Shown here: piece after piece, positions 1 through 11,339 of the stretch | Layout: the number at the start of each line of letters is the position of its first letter | Position numbering within the stretch: position 1 is the first letter of the stretch | NCBI RefSeq assembly: GCF_016906535.1 | Contig: NC_057371.1 | Coordinates: forward strand, 372,001 to 436,000 | Source of the DNA: Rhizoctonia solani | Lineage: Eukaryota; Basidiomycota; Agaricomycetes; Cantharellales; Ceratobasidiaceae | Direction: 5' to 3' | Length of the DNA stretch: 64,000 bases | Translations under genes and position numbers: made by a program | Notes under the pieces: generated by a model | What the model saw: only the letters and a program-made list of their open reading frames with translations | The model's database searches: none | What the model was told of the DNA's origin: nothing

Positions 1-508
1 GACCGAGCTTGAATCGGATCTGGGGCCCACAACATGGGACTTGGGCGACATATGGGGCACACCCGACGCATGCGTAGCAGCCGCCGCAATCCGCTGCTGT
101 CGTTCCCGGGCCCTACGCGCCCTCTGCGCCAGCTGAGCGCGATTCAACTGCTGAGGGACATGCGCGGCGCCCAACCCAACACCATACCCGGCCTGCGGAC
201 TCGTCTGTCCGAGTTGAGTAGACGACCCAACGCCGACGCCAACGACCGAGGTGTTGAATCCGGGTGGGGGAGGGGCGACGGCAAACACCGCTTCGCCCGC
301 GGAACTCATCCCGCCACTCCCGTCCGTGGTCGAGTTGAGGGACGGGGTCCAGGATTCGCCGGGTGCGGCGCCGTTGGCGGCCTTGGCGGCCCGTTCGACG
401 CGTTCTCGCGCACGTCGCGCGCGTTGAGCGAGTTGGCCCCGGGTGAGCGTGGGGGGCTGAGTTTGGCCGGGCGAGATGTGGGGGTTGAACGGGATGGGCT
501 GGACGATG

Positions 509-545
<37 letters not shown>

Positions 546-1664
546 CACTAGTGCTAGCAACGGCACTAGGAGACTGAGAATCATCGGTACCATGTCCTCC
601 TGCCCCATTCGGACTAGCATTCGGAGTCGATCCTCCAATTCGGGCAGCACGCTCGCGGTCCCGCCGCGCACGCTGAGCCAAGGACGCTCGACTGGGCGTC
701 GAAACGGGCGCGAGAACAGCGATGGGCGGGATAAGGTGCGATGCGGAATGGGGCGGGACGCTCGGTACGGATCCCGCAACCTCGGACTCGAGCTCTCCTT
801 CTCCGTCGTCGTCCCCTCCTTCGTCTGCGCTTTGCATCGTCACGTCCTGGGACTGGGACTGAGAGTGAGAGTGGGATGGAGTTTCGGTTTGAGAATGGAT
901 AGGTTGAGTAGGAGTAGGATGTACATCCGACATAGTCGCCGAGCTCGAAGTACGGCGTTTAGGCGTATAAAGCCCCTGTGCTTGGAGTTCTCGTTCGCGC
1001 GCGCGGCGGGCACGTTGGCCGAGCTGGCGAGCAGTAAGATTTTGACCTGCTTCGACCGTCGTCTGGACCATCGTCAACGGGAGATGGGTCGTGTGGACCG
1101 GCGGGACAGCAGGGATAGGCATAGAGGCAGGTGGTGGAGGCGAACTAGTAGGTGCAGACACAGACGCAGGTGCAGGTTCAGAAGCAGGAACAGGAGTGGT
1201 GATCGAGGAAAGGTCAGGCGAATGCGGGGCTTCGGCAGATGCTTCAGAGCTCGGAGCGTGCTCGATGGACGGAACCGAATCCATTGGTCGATCTCGTGGG
1301 TCCTGGGGCACACCGGGAGTCGGAGGGGGTGTTATATGCGTGGCGGACGTTTCGTCTTTTATACTGTTCCCAACCATATGAGTACGATCGAGGTTACGAG
1401 ACAGGGGCCCGAGGGAGATGACGGGTATGGGGGGCTTACTTGTCGTTTGGGATTGAAGATGGCTGATTTACGTCCAATGAGGTAGAATCGTAGGTAGGAG
1501 GCTGTGGGTTACATGATTATGAGGTGCTCTGTCCGAATAACCTAGTGGCGCTATGATCTGCTTACTTTTGAGCTCGCTGGAGGGTCGGGAGCGGGCGCCT
1601 TCTCGGGAGCGAGGTCCGATCGGGGACTGTCGGGAGTTGCATCGGGGGTCGGGTTCGAATCCAT
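1..1664 (-). CDS. Unknown protein with four LAQRARRARER-type repeats (3' end beyond window)
   Basis: The gene reads on the minus strand from ATG 1664 and runs off the left edge. Exons are 1566-1664, 1440-1501 and <1-1363. Both introns have GTAAGC donors, and the reading phases match (0, then 2). The protein is Pro/Ser/Thr-rich and probably disordered. It contains four copies of a basic helical motif with core QLAQRARRARER, at about 1050-1000, 685-640, 455-405 and 150-95. The copies lie within Ser/Pro spacers, and one spacer holds a poly-Thr run from a trinucleotide repeat. I recognise no named domain. The Arg-rich helices could bind nucleic acid, but that is inference. No membrane segment or signal peptide is visible. 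It is divergent from the CID gene at 2111. Confidence 0.7.
510..545. repeat. (TAG)n trinucleotide microsatellite inside a coding exon
   Basis: About twelve perfect units, read as ACT (Thr) in the coding frame of the minus-strand repeat protein. Length polymorphism here would change a poly-Thr run without shifting the frame. Confidence 0.9.
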
Positions 1665-1686
1665 ACTCAATACAGAGATAGAGAGT

Positions 1687-1713
1687 AGCAGCAGCAGCAG
1701 CAGCAGCAGCAGC
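1687..1713. repeat. (AGC)9 microsatellite upstream of a start codon
   Basis: Nine perfect AGC units lie about 23 bases upstream of the minus-strand ATG at 1664, so they probably fall in the 5' leader of that gene. Confidence 0.85.
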
Positions 1714-2110
1714 GATGGGGCTCTCGGCGACGAGCAAGCAACAAGTGTGTCGAGAGCAGCAAGTTCGAGTTGGATGTGGGGGGAGATCGACAAAGTCAAG
1801 TGGTACGAATGTCTAGGATTAAATCCAGACAAGTATGTCCCCCCACGTGTCAGCTGAGTTTGAAAGTAGGAGCTTTGTGGCATAAGATTTGTACAGAACA
1901 ACCTGTATATTTGATCGTCTTATCCCCATAACGAGGATATTAAGAGATCCCTGGGTCCCAGCCGCCGATTAATAATTCACACGATGAAGCAGGACCCGAT
2001 TCGACATCTGAGTTGTAAATATAATATATTTGGCATAGTGGTATTATGAAGGCGCTTCTGGGGGTTCTCCTGGGGTCCAGGTGTGACCCCGTGAGCCTGA
2101 CTCTGCGGCG

Positions 2111-4585
2111 ATGAGTACTGGACTGGGGGTAAGTTGGGATGAATGTATGATTACATGTATTCTAACAATATTCTAGGATTTTGAAACGCAGCTCAAGGCG
2201 GTCGTGACGGCCAAGCGGCTGTCAAGCTCGAAGATGACGGCGCTGACGGAGCTTGCGGTGGACAAGATGCATGTGAGTCAAAGGGGGGCGAGGGTGTTGT
2301 GTTATTTTACTCTGAGATTTTGGGCTTATTTTTTTTTTCTGCAGGCGGATACGCAGATGATATCGCTGCTGTATCGCACGCACAAGGGACTGGCGGCGGC
2401 GAACAAGGTGGCGAGTCTGTATGTGTTTGACTCGATTGCGCGGGCGGCGCACCGAGTCAAGACCAAAAAGGGGCTTGTTGCGGATCTCAATAGCACCATG
2501 GGCAACGCAGCATCGTTTCTAGTAAGACTAGAGGGGATGCTGGATGGACTGGTAGAGGACATGCTCGGCAACGGACCGGCCGAGGCCAAGGTACGTCGTA
2601 ATCCGGGCTCACGTACACGTGTTTGTTGTCCAAGACAAAACAAGAATACAATGGGCTTATGTACTTGGGGTGGGAATGTAAATCAGTGCAACTCACATTT
2701 TGGCGTAGGAAAAAACTCGCAAGGTGCTGGATATCTGGACACGCGAGGGGACGTTTGCACGCGATGTGCTGAGCCGTCTCTCGGAGAGGGTATCTAGTAC
2801 TACTGCCCAGCAACCGGCTAACGTTGTGACTACCCAAGGTGCTTATCCTGTCCCTTACAACATGTTTGCTAAGTCTTGCAATCCATTTAATTTTCTCTTT
2901 CTTTTACCCGAGCGAGTTGGCCGATAAGAAACTGAGATACAAATTATTTTTTATTGAAACGTTTCTAGGTACTGGTATTGGTATCGGTACGCCTCCTACT
3001 CCGGCCACACCCTCGAGCGCCATTGCATCGCTCCCGCCTGCGATCCTAGCATTGCTCGGGAACGCTGTGCCGCCGTACGTACTCGACAGTTGACGGGAAT
3101 AGCTGATCTCATGCTCCACACAGTGCACAGCCTCCACCGCCTCCACCTCCTCCACCTCCCGAGCCCCAGCCAATCCAAGCCCAATTCAAGCTCGATCCAA
3201 CCCAACTGGCACTCATCTCCCAGCTCACTGCTGCCTCCCAATCCCAGTCTGCCACTCCTCCGTTCTCGCCCGCCCGAAATGCGTCTCCGAGCATGATGGC
3301 GAGTGTTGGCCCCAACGGCTCCTTCTCGCCCACTGCTCCCCCCTTTTCACCCGTTCACAAGGCGGCACCTCTTCCCGACCCTTCGTCTCTCCCGCCATCC
3401 AGGTCAAAGAGCCCACCGCGGTATGATGATCGTGAGCGTGGTCATCACGACAGGTTCAGCGGTCCAGTGCACGATGACCACCGACACAATGCAGGTCCAA
3501 GAAACAACAACCCAGAGAGACGAGGACCCCGCTTCCAACCCCGATTCGGAGACGATCGCAGCCCGAGGTCGGCCGACCCGCGCTCAAAGGACCCGCGTCG
3601 CCGCTCGAGGTCTCCCCGAAACCGCCGCGCCAGTTTGCCTAGTTCAGGCAGGAGGCCGATGTCTCCCACACACAGCCGGGGTCCCATCTCGCCCGGAAGG
3701 CGGCCCTTGTCGCCCCATCGAGGAGGGAGCGGGAGGGCCCCGTTGCCCGGTGCAGGCGAGGCCGGCAAGGACGAGTTTGGCCGCGACTTGAGGGACGACG
3801 CGAGTGCTGGTGATCGGTCTCCTGTTGCTCAACCTCAGTCCTATTCGGCCCAGTCTCAGCCAACTCGCTCTTATGCAGCTCAACCCCAGTCTCACCCGTC
3901 CCAGAACCAGAACCAGAACCAATTCCAGCTCGAACCCCAGTCCCAATCTGAACCTCAGCCTCCCCAAGGCGGTCTAGAGGCATTTGACATGTCCATGTTT
4001 AATCCTGCCGATCCAGCTTCGTGGACGTCCCTTGCGGCAGCTTGGGAAATGACCAATGGTCGTGCTCCCACGCAAGAAGAGATGATGATGTTTGTTATGA
4101 GTGGTGGTAATGCCGCGAACGCTGCGGCAGCTGGTGCTGGCGGTGGTGCCGGTGCTGGAGCCGGAATTGGGGGCGGGGGCGGGAACGATATGGGAGGGGG
4201 CGGTTGGGGTGGGGGACGAGGACGAGGTCGGGGGCGTGGTGGGTTTAGAGGACGAGGTAGAGGAAGGGGCAGGGGCGGGTTTGGTTCTGGAGGTGGCGGA
4301 GGAGGATATAGCGGCGGTGGCGGCGGCGGCGATGCCTATGGTGGTGGCGGAGGATACGGAGGAGGCGGATATGGGGGAGGAAGCGACGCTGTTGTTCTTG
4401 GTGGAGGAGACGATGAGACTTCGGGTCAAGGATACGGCAACGAACAAGCCTACGCGAACGGATACGAACACGAATACGGAGGAAACGATTATACAGTATA
4501 CAACGACGCCAATTCTATTCCTACTGCATCTTCCGGTGGAGGCATGAAGAAAATCGATGGGAAATGGGTCTGGACTAAAAACTAG
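2111..4585 (+). CDS. CID-domain (RNA polymerase II CTD-interacting) protein with RS-like and RGG regions
   Basis: Six exons: 2111-2128, 2177-2272, 2345-2590, 2709-2838, 2969-3074 and 3124-4585. Together they encode 685 aa with no frame break. Residues 1 to about 150 resemble the CID fold of Nrd1, Rtt103 and SCAF proteins, seen in segments such as KMTALTELAVDKM and AAANKVASLYVFDSIARAA. That family binds the phosphorylated CTD of RNA polymerase II and couples transcription to RNA 3'-end processing in the nucleus. A Pro run follows, then an Arg/Ser-rich part (about 290-400), a Gln/Ser/Pro part (about 420-480), a conserved-looking block beginning FDMSMFNPADP (about 487), a long Gly-rich RGG/GGYGG tract (about 535-640) and a KKIDGKWVW tail. 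I see no RRM, unlike Nrd1/Seb1. The RGG tract suggests RNA binding and arginine methylation. Confidence 0.85.
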
Positions 4586-5391
4586 CGAGGGTTGGAGTGT
4601 GGATTATTTGTATGGTATATACCAGGTTTCAACCCCTCTTGTCGTTTGGACCCATTGTAACTTTTTTTCTGTTCCCACTTGCTAGATATGATGTTTATAC
4701 TTTTGGTCGAGGTTTTTGGAATCGATTGTTGTTTGTGTGTTCTTGGAATAGTATTATGACGCATGCAAAACAAAAGAGGTACACTTTCTGTCAAGCTGCT
4801 GCATCTTCCGCCCGACGCATATACTTGGATACAAACCGCACCGATATTAGCTCAAAGTATTCGCCCGGCACCCAAACAGTCTGCGTTTTCCACTTCTCCG
4901 GGTTACTCGCTATTCCCCATATAGGACGATCGACGTTTCCTGCCCCAGAGTTGGAGCAAACGCGACCGCGCCGCACTCTGTACCGACGGCACGTCGGATC
5001 CTGTCATTCTCCCTTGCCCCTGCTGCGTTGGGCTCGTATATATTCCAGAGCACACGAGTTGATTGCCGCTCCGTTGAAACTGATAGGAACTAGGTAGATT
5101 CGTCCTCATTTTTATTATAATTGGTGAGTAGATTACAAGTTGTGGGGAGGTGAGGTGTCTCCTCCTTCCCTCCCTCCCCACCTCCCTGCCTACTTCCCCC
5201 TTTGTCTGTCGTACTAACTAATTTGGTCAGTAACCCACAACTCTTAATCTATACCGAAACTATTCACACTGTTAAGCATTGTCAACTTTAATAACGCTTG
5301 ATAACAGGTTCGTAGTTTCAGCCCTGAACGTTTGCCCGCTAACCTTGAGTTTCTCAGAGCCACCACCACTCCCCCAAAAAAGCAAAAAACA
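4586..5391. other. Intergenic region, no gene seen
   Basis: This stretch holds the 3' flank of the CID gene and the presumed promoter of the hydrolase. A pyrimidine-rich tract (about 5155-5200) is the only notable composition. No tRNA or conserved ORF was recognised. Confidence 0.6.
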
Positions 5392-6484
5392 ATGTTGTCG
5401 ATTCACGTCCATTCGATCGTCGCTGACGGGATGAACGTCTTTTATCGCGAGGCAGGGATCGCAGGTCACCCTGTGATCTTGCTATTACACGGTGGAATCG
5501 CCTCTAGTTTCCAGTTTCGAGCACTGATGCCATTACTAGCTCGTGATTTTGTACGTACCCATTTTCTCTTTCATTTCACGTCCCTGTTCATCGATTCGGA
5601 ACTAATCAAAACCATATTAGCATGTGATTGCTCCCGACTTGCCCGGACACGGTTTCACATCCCCCAGTCAAGCCCGCGCAAAGCCATACCAGTATACATT
5701 TGCCTCGCTCGCCCAAACGCTCATCGCGTTTGTCGATGCGCTCAAACTTACCTCGTACGCGCTCTACATGTTCGATTTTGGCGCTGCGGTCGGGTACCGA
5801 CTTGCCCTTGCTCACCCTGAGCGCGTTACGGCTGTCATTGCCCAGGGCGGGAACGCATATATCCAGGGGCTCGGAAAGGCTTGGGAGCCCGTCAAGGCGC
5901 TCTGGGGCGACGTTAAACAAGGCGGAAAAAGGCATCGGTACACGTACCAAAAGGTCTCGCGGTCGAGTAGCATCACCAGTAGTAGCAGGCGACACGATCT
6001 CGAACCCGAACTGGATTCGTACCTCGTCCCGCCCGAACATCCCGAACTAACAGGTTCGGCCGCGGACAAGTTGGAATTGCTACGCGCGGCGCTCTTGACT
6101 CCCTCGGGCGTGCACTGGGTCTACTCGCACGGCTCGGGCGCACACGGAAACGGCCGCCCGATCCCTCCAGAATCACACATGTTCGAGTCTTCGCTCTTAC
6201 TCCAGGAACCCGAGCGACAAGACATCCACCTCGCGCTGTTGGCGGACTACAAGTCCACCGTCGAGCTCTACCCGCTTTTCCAGCGCTATCTCCGCGAATG
6301 GGCGCCCCGGGTGTTGGCCATCTGGGGTACCCGCGATGCGTTTTTGAGTGTGGACGGGGCGAAGATGTATCGCGTTGATGTGCCGGATGCGGAGATTGTG
6401 TTGCTTGATGCTGGGCATTTTTTGTTGGAGACGCATGTTGAGGAGGTTGCGGTTGCGGTGACGAGGTTTGTGCTTATGCTGTGA
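5392..6484 (+). CDS. Alpha/beta hydrolase (epoxide hydrolase / haloalkane dehalogenase-like)
   Basis: Two exons, 5392-5550 and 5621-6484, give 340 aa. The intron has a GTACGT donor and a TTAG acceptor and joins codons in phase 0. Fold landmarks are all present: an HGG oxyanion motif at residues 33-35, the sequence APDLPGHG after strand 4, a nucleophile-elbow position occupied by Asp105 in YMFDFGAAVG, a likely acid Asp292 in GTRDAF and a catalytic His319 in DAGHF. An Asp nucleophile fits the epoxide-hydrolase/dehalogenase side of the superfamily rather than Ser esterases. A Ser/Arg-rich insertion near residues 185-200 is longer than I recall in bacterial relatives and may be a loop. There is no signal peptide, so it is probably cytosolic. 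The substrate cannot be told. Confidence 0.85.
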
Positions 6485-6703
6485 AGACTTGATGTGTATT
6501 ATGATTATGTGTTGTACGAAAGAACATGTATTTTTACTGAAATTATGAAATCTTGTAATTGAATTCGAGGCACCTTGACTCGCTGCATTGTGGAACGAGG
6601 TGTGGTGCGATTTCCTAATAGTGTTCCCTAGCTTTGTGCGCGAAGAGGTTAATGGGTCGATCGTGCCCATACCGTTCGAGACCCCGGGGTAGATGTATGC
6701 CAC

Positions 6704-6738
6704 AGGACCCCCGATTATCCCGGGGGAGGCTTCTTCGG
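6704..6738 (+). repeat. Left terminal inverted repeat of the transposon
   Basis: Matches the reverse complement of 13289-13322 over its full length except for one extra G at about 6729. It ends in the core CTTCTTCGG, which recurs in the subterminal repeats. Confidence 0.92.
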
Positions 6739-6759
6739 AAATCCGGCCTCCTACTAGTG

Positions 6760-6885
6760 TTCATATCCGGAAGCTTTTCGGCGGCCACCTATATGACTCA
6801 TATCCGGAACCCGCGGATGCCTCGGAGCCCAAACCCTCCATGTCCGGAAGTTGAACGATGCCTCGGGCCGTATGCGCCCGGCGCT
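6760..6885 (+). repeat. Left subterminal repeats (ATRTCCGGAA motif)
   Basis: Three direct copies of a unit beginning CATATCCGGAA or CATGTCCGGAA. The last is followed by ACGATGCCTCGGGCC, which recurs almost unchanged at the right end. Subterminal arrays of this kind are typical transposase-binding sites; that role is inferred. Confidence 0.75.
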
Positions 6886-6923
6886 TAAATGTACATATCT
6901 ATATCTATATACATATTTTCCTT

Positions 6924-9900
6924 TTACGATCCCGTTCTGGCTTTTGAACCCACTCGTGGTATACCGGCCTTCTCTAGTTCGGGTAAAAGACGCGCCAATT
7001 CATCTCTCTCGTCGAGAATGTGGCGATCCTTCAATTCGATGTCCTCAGTTTCCGAGCCTGGCGTGTTTACGAAGCCGACGCGCATCAAGAGCTCGTTTGT
7101 CGGTACAAGTTGGTAGTACGGGATCTCCATTGGCCGACCAAGATGTATAGCACGATACTTGGCCCGCGATGCAACCTTCTGATAGGTTTGGACTGCGACA
7201 TATGAGATGTGCCCGAGATGAGTGGTCTGGGGGACCCATAGGTTCATCCCATTGTATCCGCCCTCCTTGATGTATATAGCCATAACTGTAATATCCAGTT
7301 TGAGTTTTTCTGCATAAATATGAGTCAAGACTTACCTCGTCCAAGCATAATTTGCTTTTCCAACATAATCCAGACAAAAGTCCCGGGTTTGATTGGGTCA
7401 ATGATAGTAATTCGTGCCGTGGCAATATCTTCGAGTAGCCTGGGAATGCCGCGTTTCCGCAAGCAATCGCGTCGAAGTTTGACATACTATCAAGAATTCG
7501 GTTATTTACAACGTTTTTCTGGTAAAGTAGCGAACTTGAAACATTACTTACGGAGTCTGCACGGGTCTCTGCGGCTTTTTAGCATTTGCTGTGTTGCCCT
7601 TGAATTGTCCATCCGTCTCACCCCCACTTACAATCCAGCGTTGTAGGCGGGGGATCTTATGACTACTAAGCTCATGATCGCGCAATGTCTGCAAGAACGA
7701 GCGAGCTAGCGCTGCGTGACTTGTCTCTGTTGATAGTCCTTCCGATGCGTGCGGGGTAGCCAATGAGCCTGGAAGGACCTCCCCTTGTTGGGAGGCAGTT
7801 TTACCTAGTAGCTATGTATGATCGTATATCAATAATCAGTGTTGACGATGAGTGACTACAATATATGCTCACGCCTGCCTTAAATTTTGCATAATTTTTG
7901 CTACTCTTGAGTGCGCGTGGATTTTGATGGCGCTGTCGGATCTGCAGTAGGATATCAAGTTGAGCTCGACCAAAGAGCGTTGTTGGGGAAAGGTTTCGCT
8001 ATTCATATCTTGAATTTGTGACTCAAGAAAGTTGGGGTCAGACATTTCTGTGGTCGATTTTGTATGTTCCTCAACGGCTGTGCGGTCAAGCAGTACATCG
8101 GCATCGTTTTCGGGGGGAAGGTTGTCACTAAAACACCGTGGCAGGAAAATATTATCAGCCATTTGGGAACAATTAGAGAGATTTTGTCCACTTACATGAG
8201 AGCCGTGGCCTCGGTTTGAAGAGCCGCATTAGCATACACTAAGTTATCGCGTTGAATAGAAATTGATTCAAGCGGAAGGTCGTGGGCATCTGCAAGCTCA
8301 ACTAGCTCTTGAAACGCTTCACTTGATGATAAGTCTTCTGCCACACCTGTGTTGGACTCGGGGCTTGTATCTTCTTCAGATTGATCAAATGTACTTGTAT
8401 GGTCCAGCGCTGTTGCAGGGACCAGGTCATCGGGAAGTATATTCACTGCCTGAGCAAGTAGAATCGCCTCGCGGTATGCAATATATGCAATTTCTGCAAT
8501 CTCGCCGTCTGTTGGGAAGCAAGCTAGAAGTGACAAGTCAACATTTGTTGAATCCATGTATGTATGCTGGTAGCCAGTTGCTTTCCTCTGACGCTCTGTC
8601 GATGCTGCGGAAAACTCGGGACTGTTTCGATAGGATGCGCGGAGCAGAACACGAAGTTTAGGCACAGAGAAAATAAAGTCAAGGTATGTAAAGTCTGGAA
8701 CAAGCTTTCGCATTTCGGCAAAAAAGTGTTCGCAGGCTTCACTCGAGTGCAGCCAGGGTAAAAGGGGAGTCCCCTCGGGCATATAGTCACGATAAGCATA
8801 GATGAGCAAGATTAAGCCCTCAATTATTGTTGTTAAGATGTTGAAAGCCTGTTGCGAGATGAAATATCGAGATAATAAGTAGCCAGAGTCCAGGAGAAAT
8901 TGTCGCCAGAAATCGAAGAAGAATTTTGCTCGAAGTACCATCCACAGCCGATCTGCGTGCAAAATGTGTCGGCTCTGGTATGCATCACCGAGTTCACCTG
9001 CTATGTATAGATAGACTGCTAAGCCAAGGTACTGGGGTCGTTTTTTGACTACGAATGAAAGTGTGAACTGGTTGAATACACATTCCGTGGAAACATCGTC
9101 CTGCCGATCGTTATTTTCGACATCGCGACGATGGAGGGTTGAATCGGGATCTTCAGCAATGTCGCGAACTTGAGAATACATTGGTGTCCTGGAACCCATT
9201 ACTAAAAGCCGAGCACCTGAGTATAGGGTATTACGCAATGTTTTGAGTGCGTGTTTACTATCCTGGATGATTACACATGGATTATCCTTGGTCTTGCCGT
9301 CTAAGAGACCTAGTTTGAAGTCCAAGGGGTCTGGAGTAGATAGGCTGTTGGGAAGGCGCCGTGAAGGATGCGGGACAGTATAGTGTCGGTATTTATCCAT
9401 GGACATAAAGAGTGACTCCTGGATATTTTTTCGATTGCGCTGCCATCCGTAGCATACGAAATGACATGTATTCCTCGGGCAAGTAGGCCTTGAATGACAA
9501 GTTTCAAGTAGCCAATAAGTGACTGGGTCGTAGCATTTGAGGCAATTGGTAGTGCAGCAATGGCAAGAGGGGGTATATGCGGCAATGGGACCTGTAAAAC
9601 CCAGAGCCGAAGCTATAATAGGGATTAGGCCCAAGTCCAGCGCTAGTTTAAGGATCGTACCTTCGAAGCCTTGGAAAGTTTCCCATCCTTCAGAATTGAC
9701 GTAAGTTCTTCTGTGCTTGCAACAGCGATGGCGCCCGTAGTTCCGCCAAGCAAATACCACAGTTTTGTACTTGTATCGTAGTAGGTTTTGAGAGCGGGCA
9801 GGAGCTTGGTGTCATCGCATGACAAGCACACCGGGCCTGTGTAATTAATCGAAGAAAAATAAATCTGTGCAATTTCGAAAACACCATCGTCGATTGCTAG

Positions 9901-11313
9901 AGGGAAACGACGCTCTCGGCCTCGGATTACTCTACAAAGACTCTCAATAGGCCTGTAACTAGATAATAACTGGTGCTACATACCGAAAATTCGATGCAGT
10001 TCGACCCCCAAAGATGTTACGAAATGTTTGATATGCAAGTGGGGATATATTGACGATTTCGTGGCAAAATTGGTCGAATTCGGGGGGATATTTGGCATTC
10101 TGAAGGCCAACTCCACGAAGCGCCTTGTCGTCCATCATTGCCATCACTTCAACCATCCCACAGAAAATCTTTCGATCTTTCATTTCGCCTTTAAGTACCT
10201 GTAAAAGAATCGTTGCGCTGGAGTCCTCTCGTCCTAAAATCATCAATTTTTCAGTTTGAAAGGAAATTAAATAATAATGAATGTAACTTACCTTGTTGAC
10301 AATGAGTTCATACACACCGTGTACCTTCGCAAACTGCATGCACGAGGATGCCCGAACCCATCGCCTATTGGTAAATTTTTGATTCGGCTTTGCTTCATAT
10401 CGGACAGCGGCTCTGAAACGTCGGAGCTTCAACAGAGCCGCACAATTTTTGCATGAACGCAATCTGCCGTCTGAAGTGCGCCCTCTTCGAGCAATGCGAG
10501 TACAGGCCGAGGCAATAACAACATTACGGGACTCATCTACACGCCAGGCGACATTTCCATGAGCTTCGTTCCGAACATTCTGTTGCTCTTCTGCTCCGAG
10601 TTCGGCATATGGTATTGAATAAAGAGCAAACGCAAAGTGCTTATATGCGCGACTTCCTCCCCCAATACGTAGTTCGAAGCAAGTAATTAGATATACCTGA
10701 CATATCTTCTTCCGAGAGGCCTGGGCACATGCGCTCGATCTCCTGCTGAGAAGATGGTGTTGAAGTAGATGACGAAGATGCGACCATAGCAGGCAAGCCA
10801 GGAGTAGAAAGCTGTGGCTCTGGGCCAGTAAGATTTGCACTAGTGCTGATAGAGCGGTCAGAACGCCGTTTGAAACCAGCAAACGAGGTGAGAGGGAGCA
10901 TTCCGGCACCATCGGACTTCTTCAAGCTTTTTGACTTTCTTCCTGAGGATGCTCCTGTCGCCTGTGGCCCACAAGTTTTGCTTGGACGTGTGTTTTGAAA
11001 TTTTTGGTATCGTATGGCTGGCGCATCTTGAACTTATTCCCGCATGTCGAGTGTCGTACATATAGTGGGTTTTCGCGATCGAGCACAGCATAATTATCGA
11101 GATCTTTGATCGTTGCTTCAAAACGAGCCCATCGAGGTTGTCGATTTGAAAGTTTCCTTCGCGAACGGCTCCTAAGACAGTCCGGGTATGTGCTGCCGAC
11201 TTCCCAGGCTTTTGTCGTTTTCTCGGGCGTTTCAAACTCTCTGAGCTGGAGTTGGAGTCTGAACTCGAGTCTGAGTCCAATCCCGAGCGTATCAAAACCT
11301 GGTTTCGATGCAC
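6924..11313 (-). pseudogene. Transposase-like protein of a large basidiomycete DNA transposon family, frame-broken
   Basis: The coding sense runs from about 11,300 down to a stop at 6924-6926. Recognisable blocks in order: an N-terminal zinc-binding-like segment (STCGNKFKM and KTHVQ, about 11,040-10,985), CPGLSEEDMSG (about 10,700), a CxxC segment SCKNCAALLKLRRFRAAV (about 10,450), SCDDTKLLPALKTYYD (about 9,810-9,770), GIHVISYATDG (about 9,450), IQDSKHALKTLRN (about 9,270), LPWLHSSEACEHFFAEMR (about 8,740), SYCRSDSAIKIHA (about 7,925) and a C-terminal VMAIYIKEGGYNGMN (7,285 downward). Introns are visible, for example 7286-7335. The blocks do not sit in one frame: breaks occur near 10,927, 10,667, 10,203 (unless an intron), 9,426-9,431 and 7,460. 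The His-Lys-Arg-Asn segment resembles P/THAP9 transposases. Catalytic acids are not assigned. Confidence 0.8.
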
Positions 11314-11339
11314 GAGCTCTGGATCATCCGTTGCATCCC

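Noticed and set aside
34..1485. 483-codon plus-strand open frame
   Set aside because: Arg/Ser-rich antisense shadow of the minus-strand repeat protein, whose exons, splice phases and repeated motif are consistent.
1648..1662. GGTTCGAATCC resembling a tRNA B box
   Set aside because: It lies in exon 1 of the minus-strand repeat protein, and no cloverleaf can be built around it.
3974..4471. Ser/Thr-rich minus-strand frame and a plus-strand Val/Glu-rich frame at 4101-4547
   Set aside because: Both are shifted readings of the Gly-rich RGG exon of the CID gene.
9580..9760. N-terminal part of the 522-codon frame in the transposon
   Set aside because: It reads through an intron (acceptor TTTTACAG) and the wrong frame; family blocks lie in the neighbouring frame until the break at 9,426.
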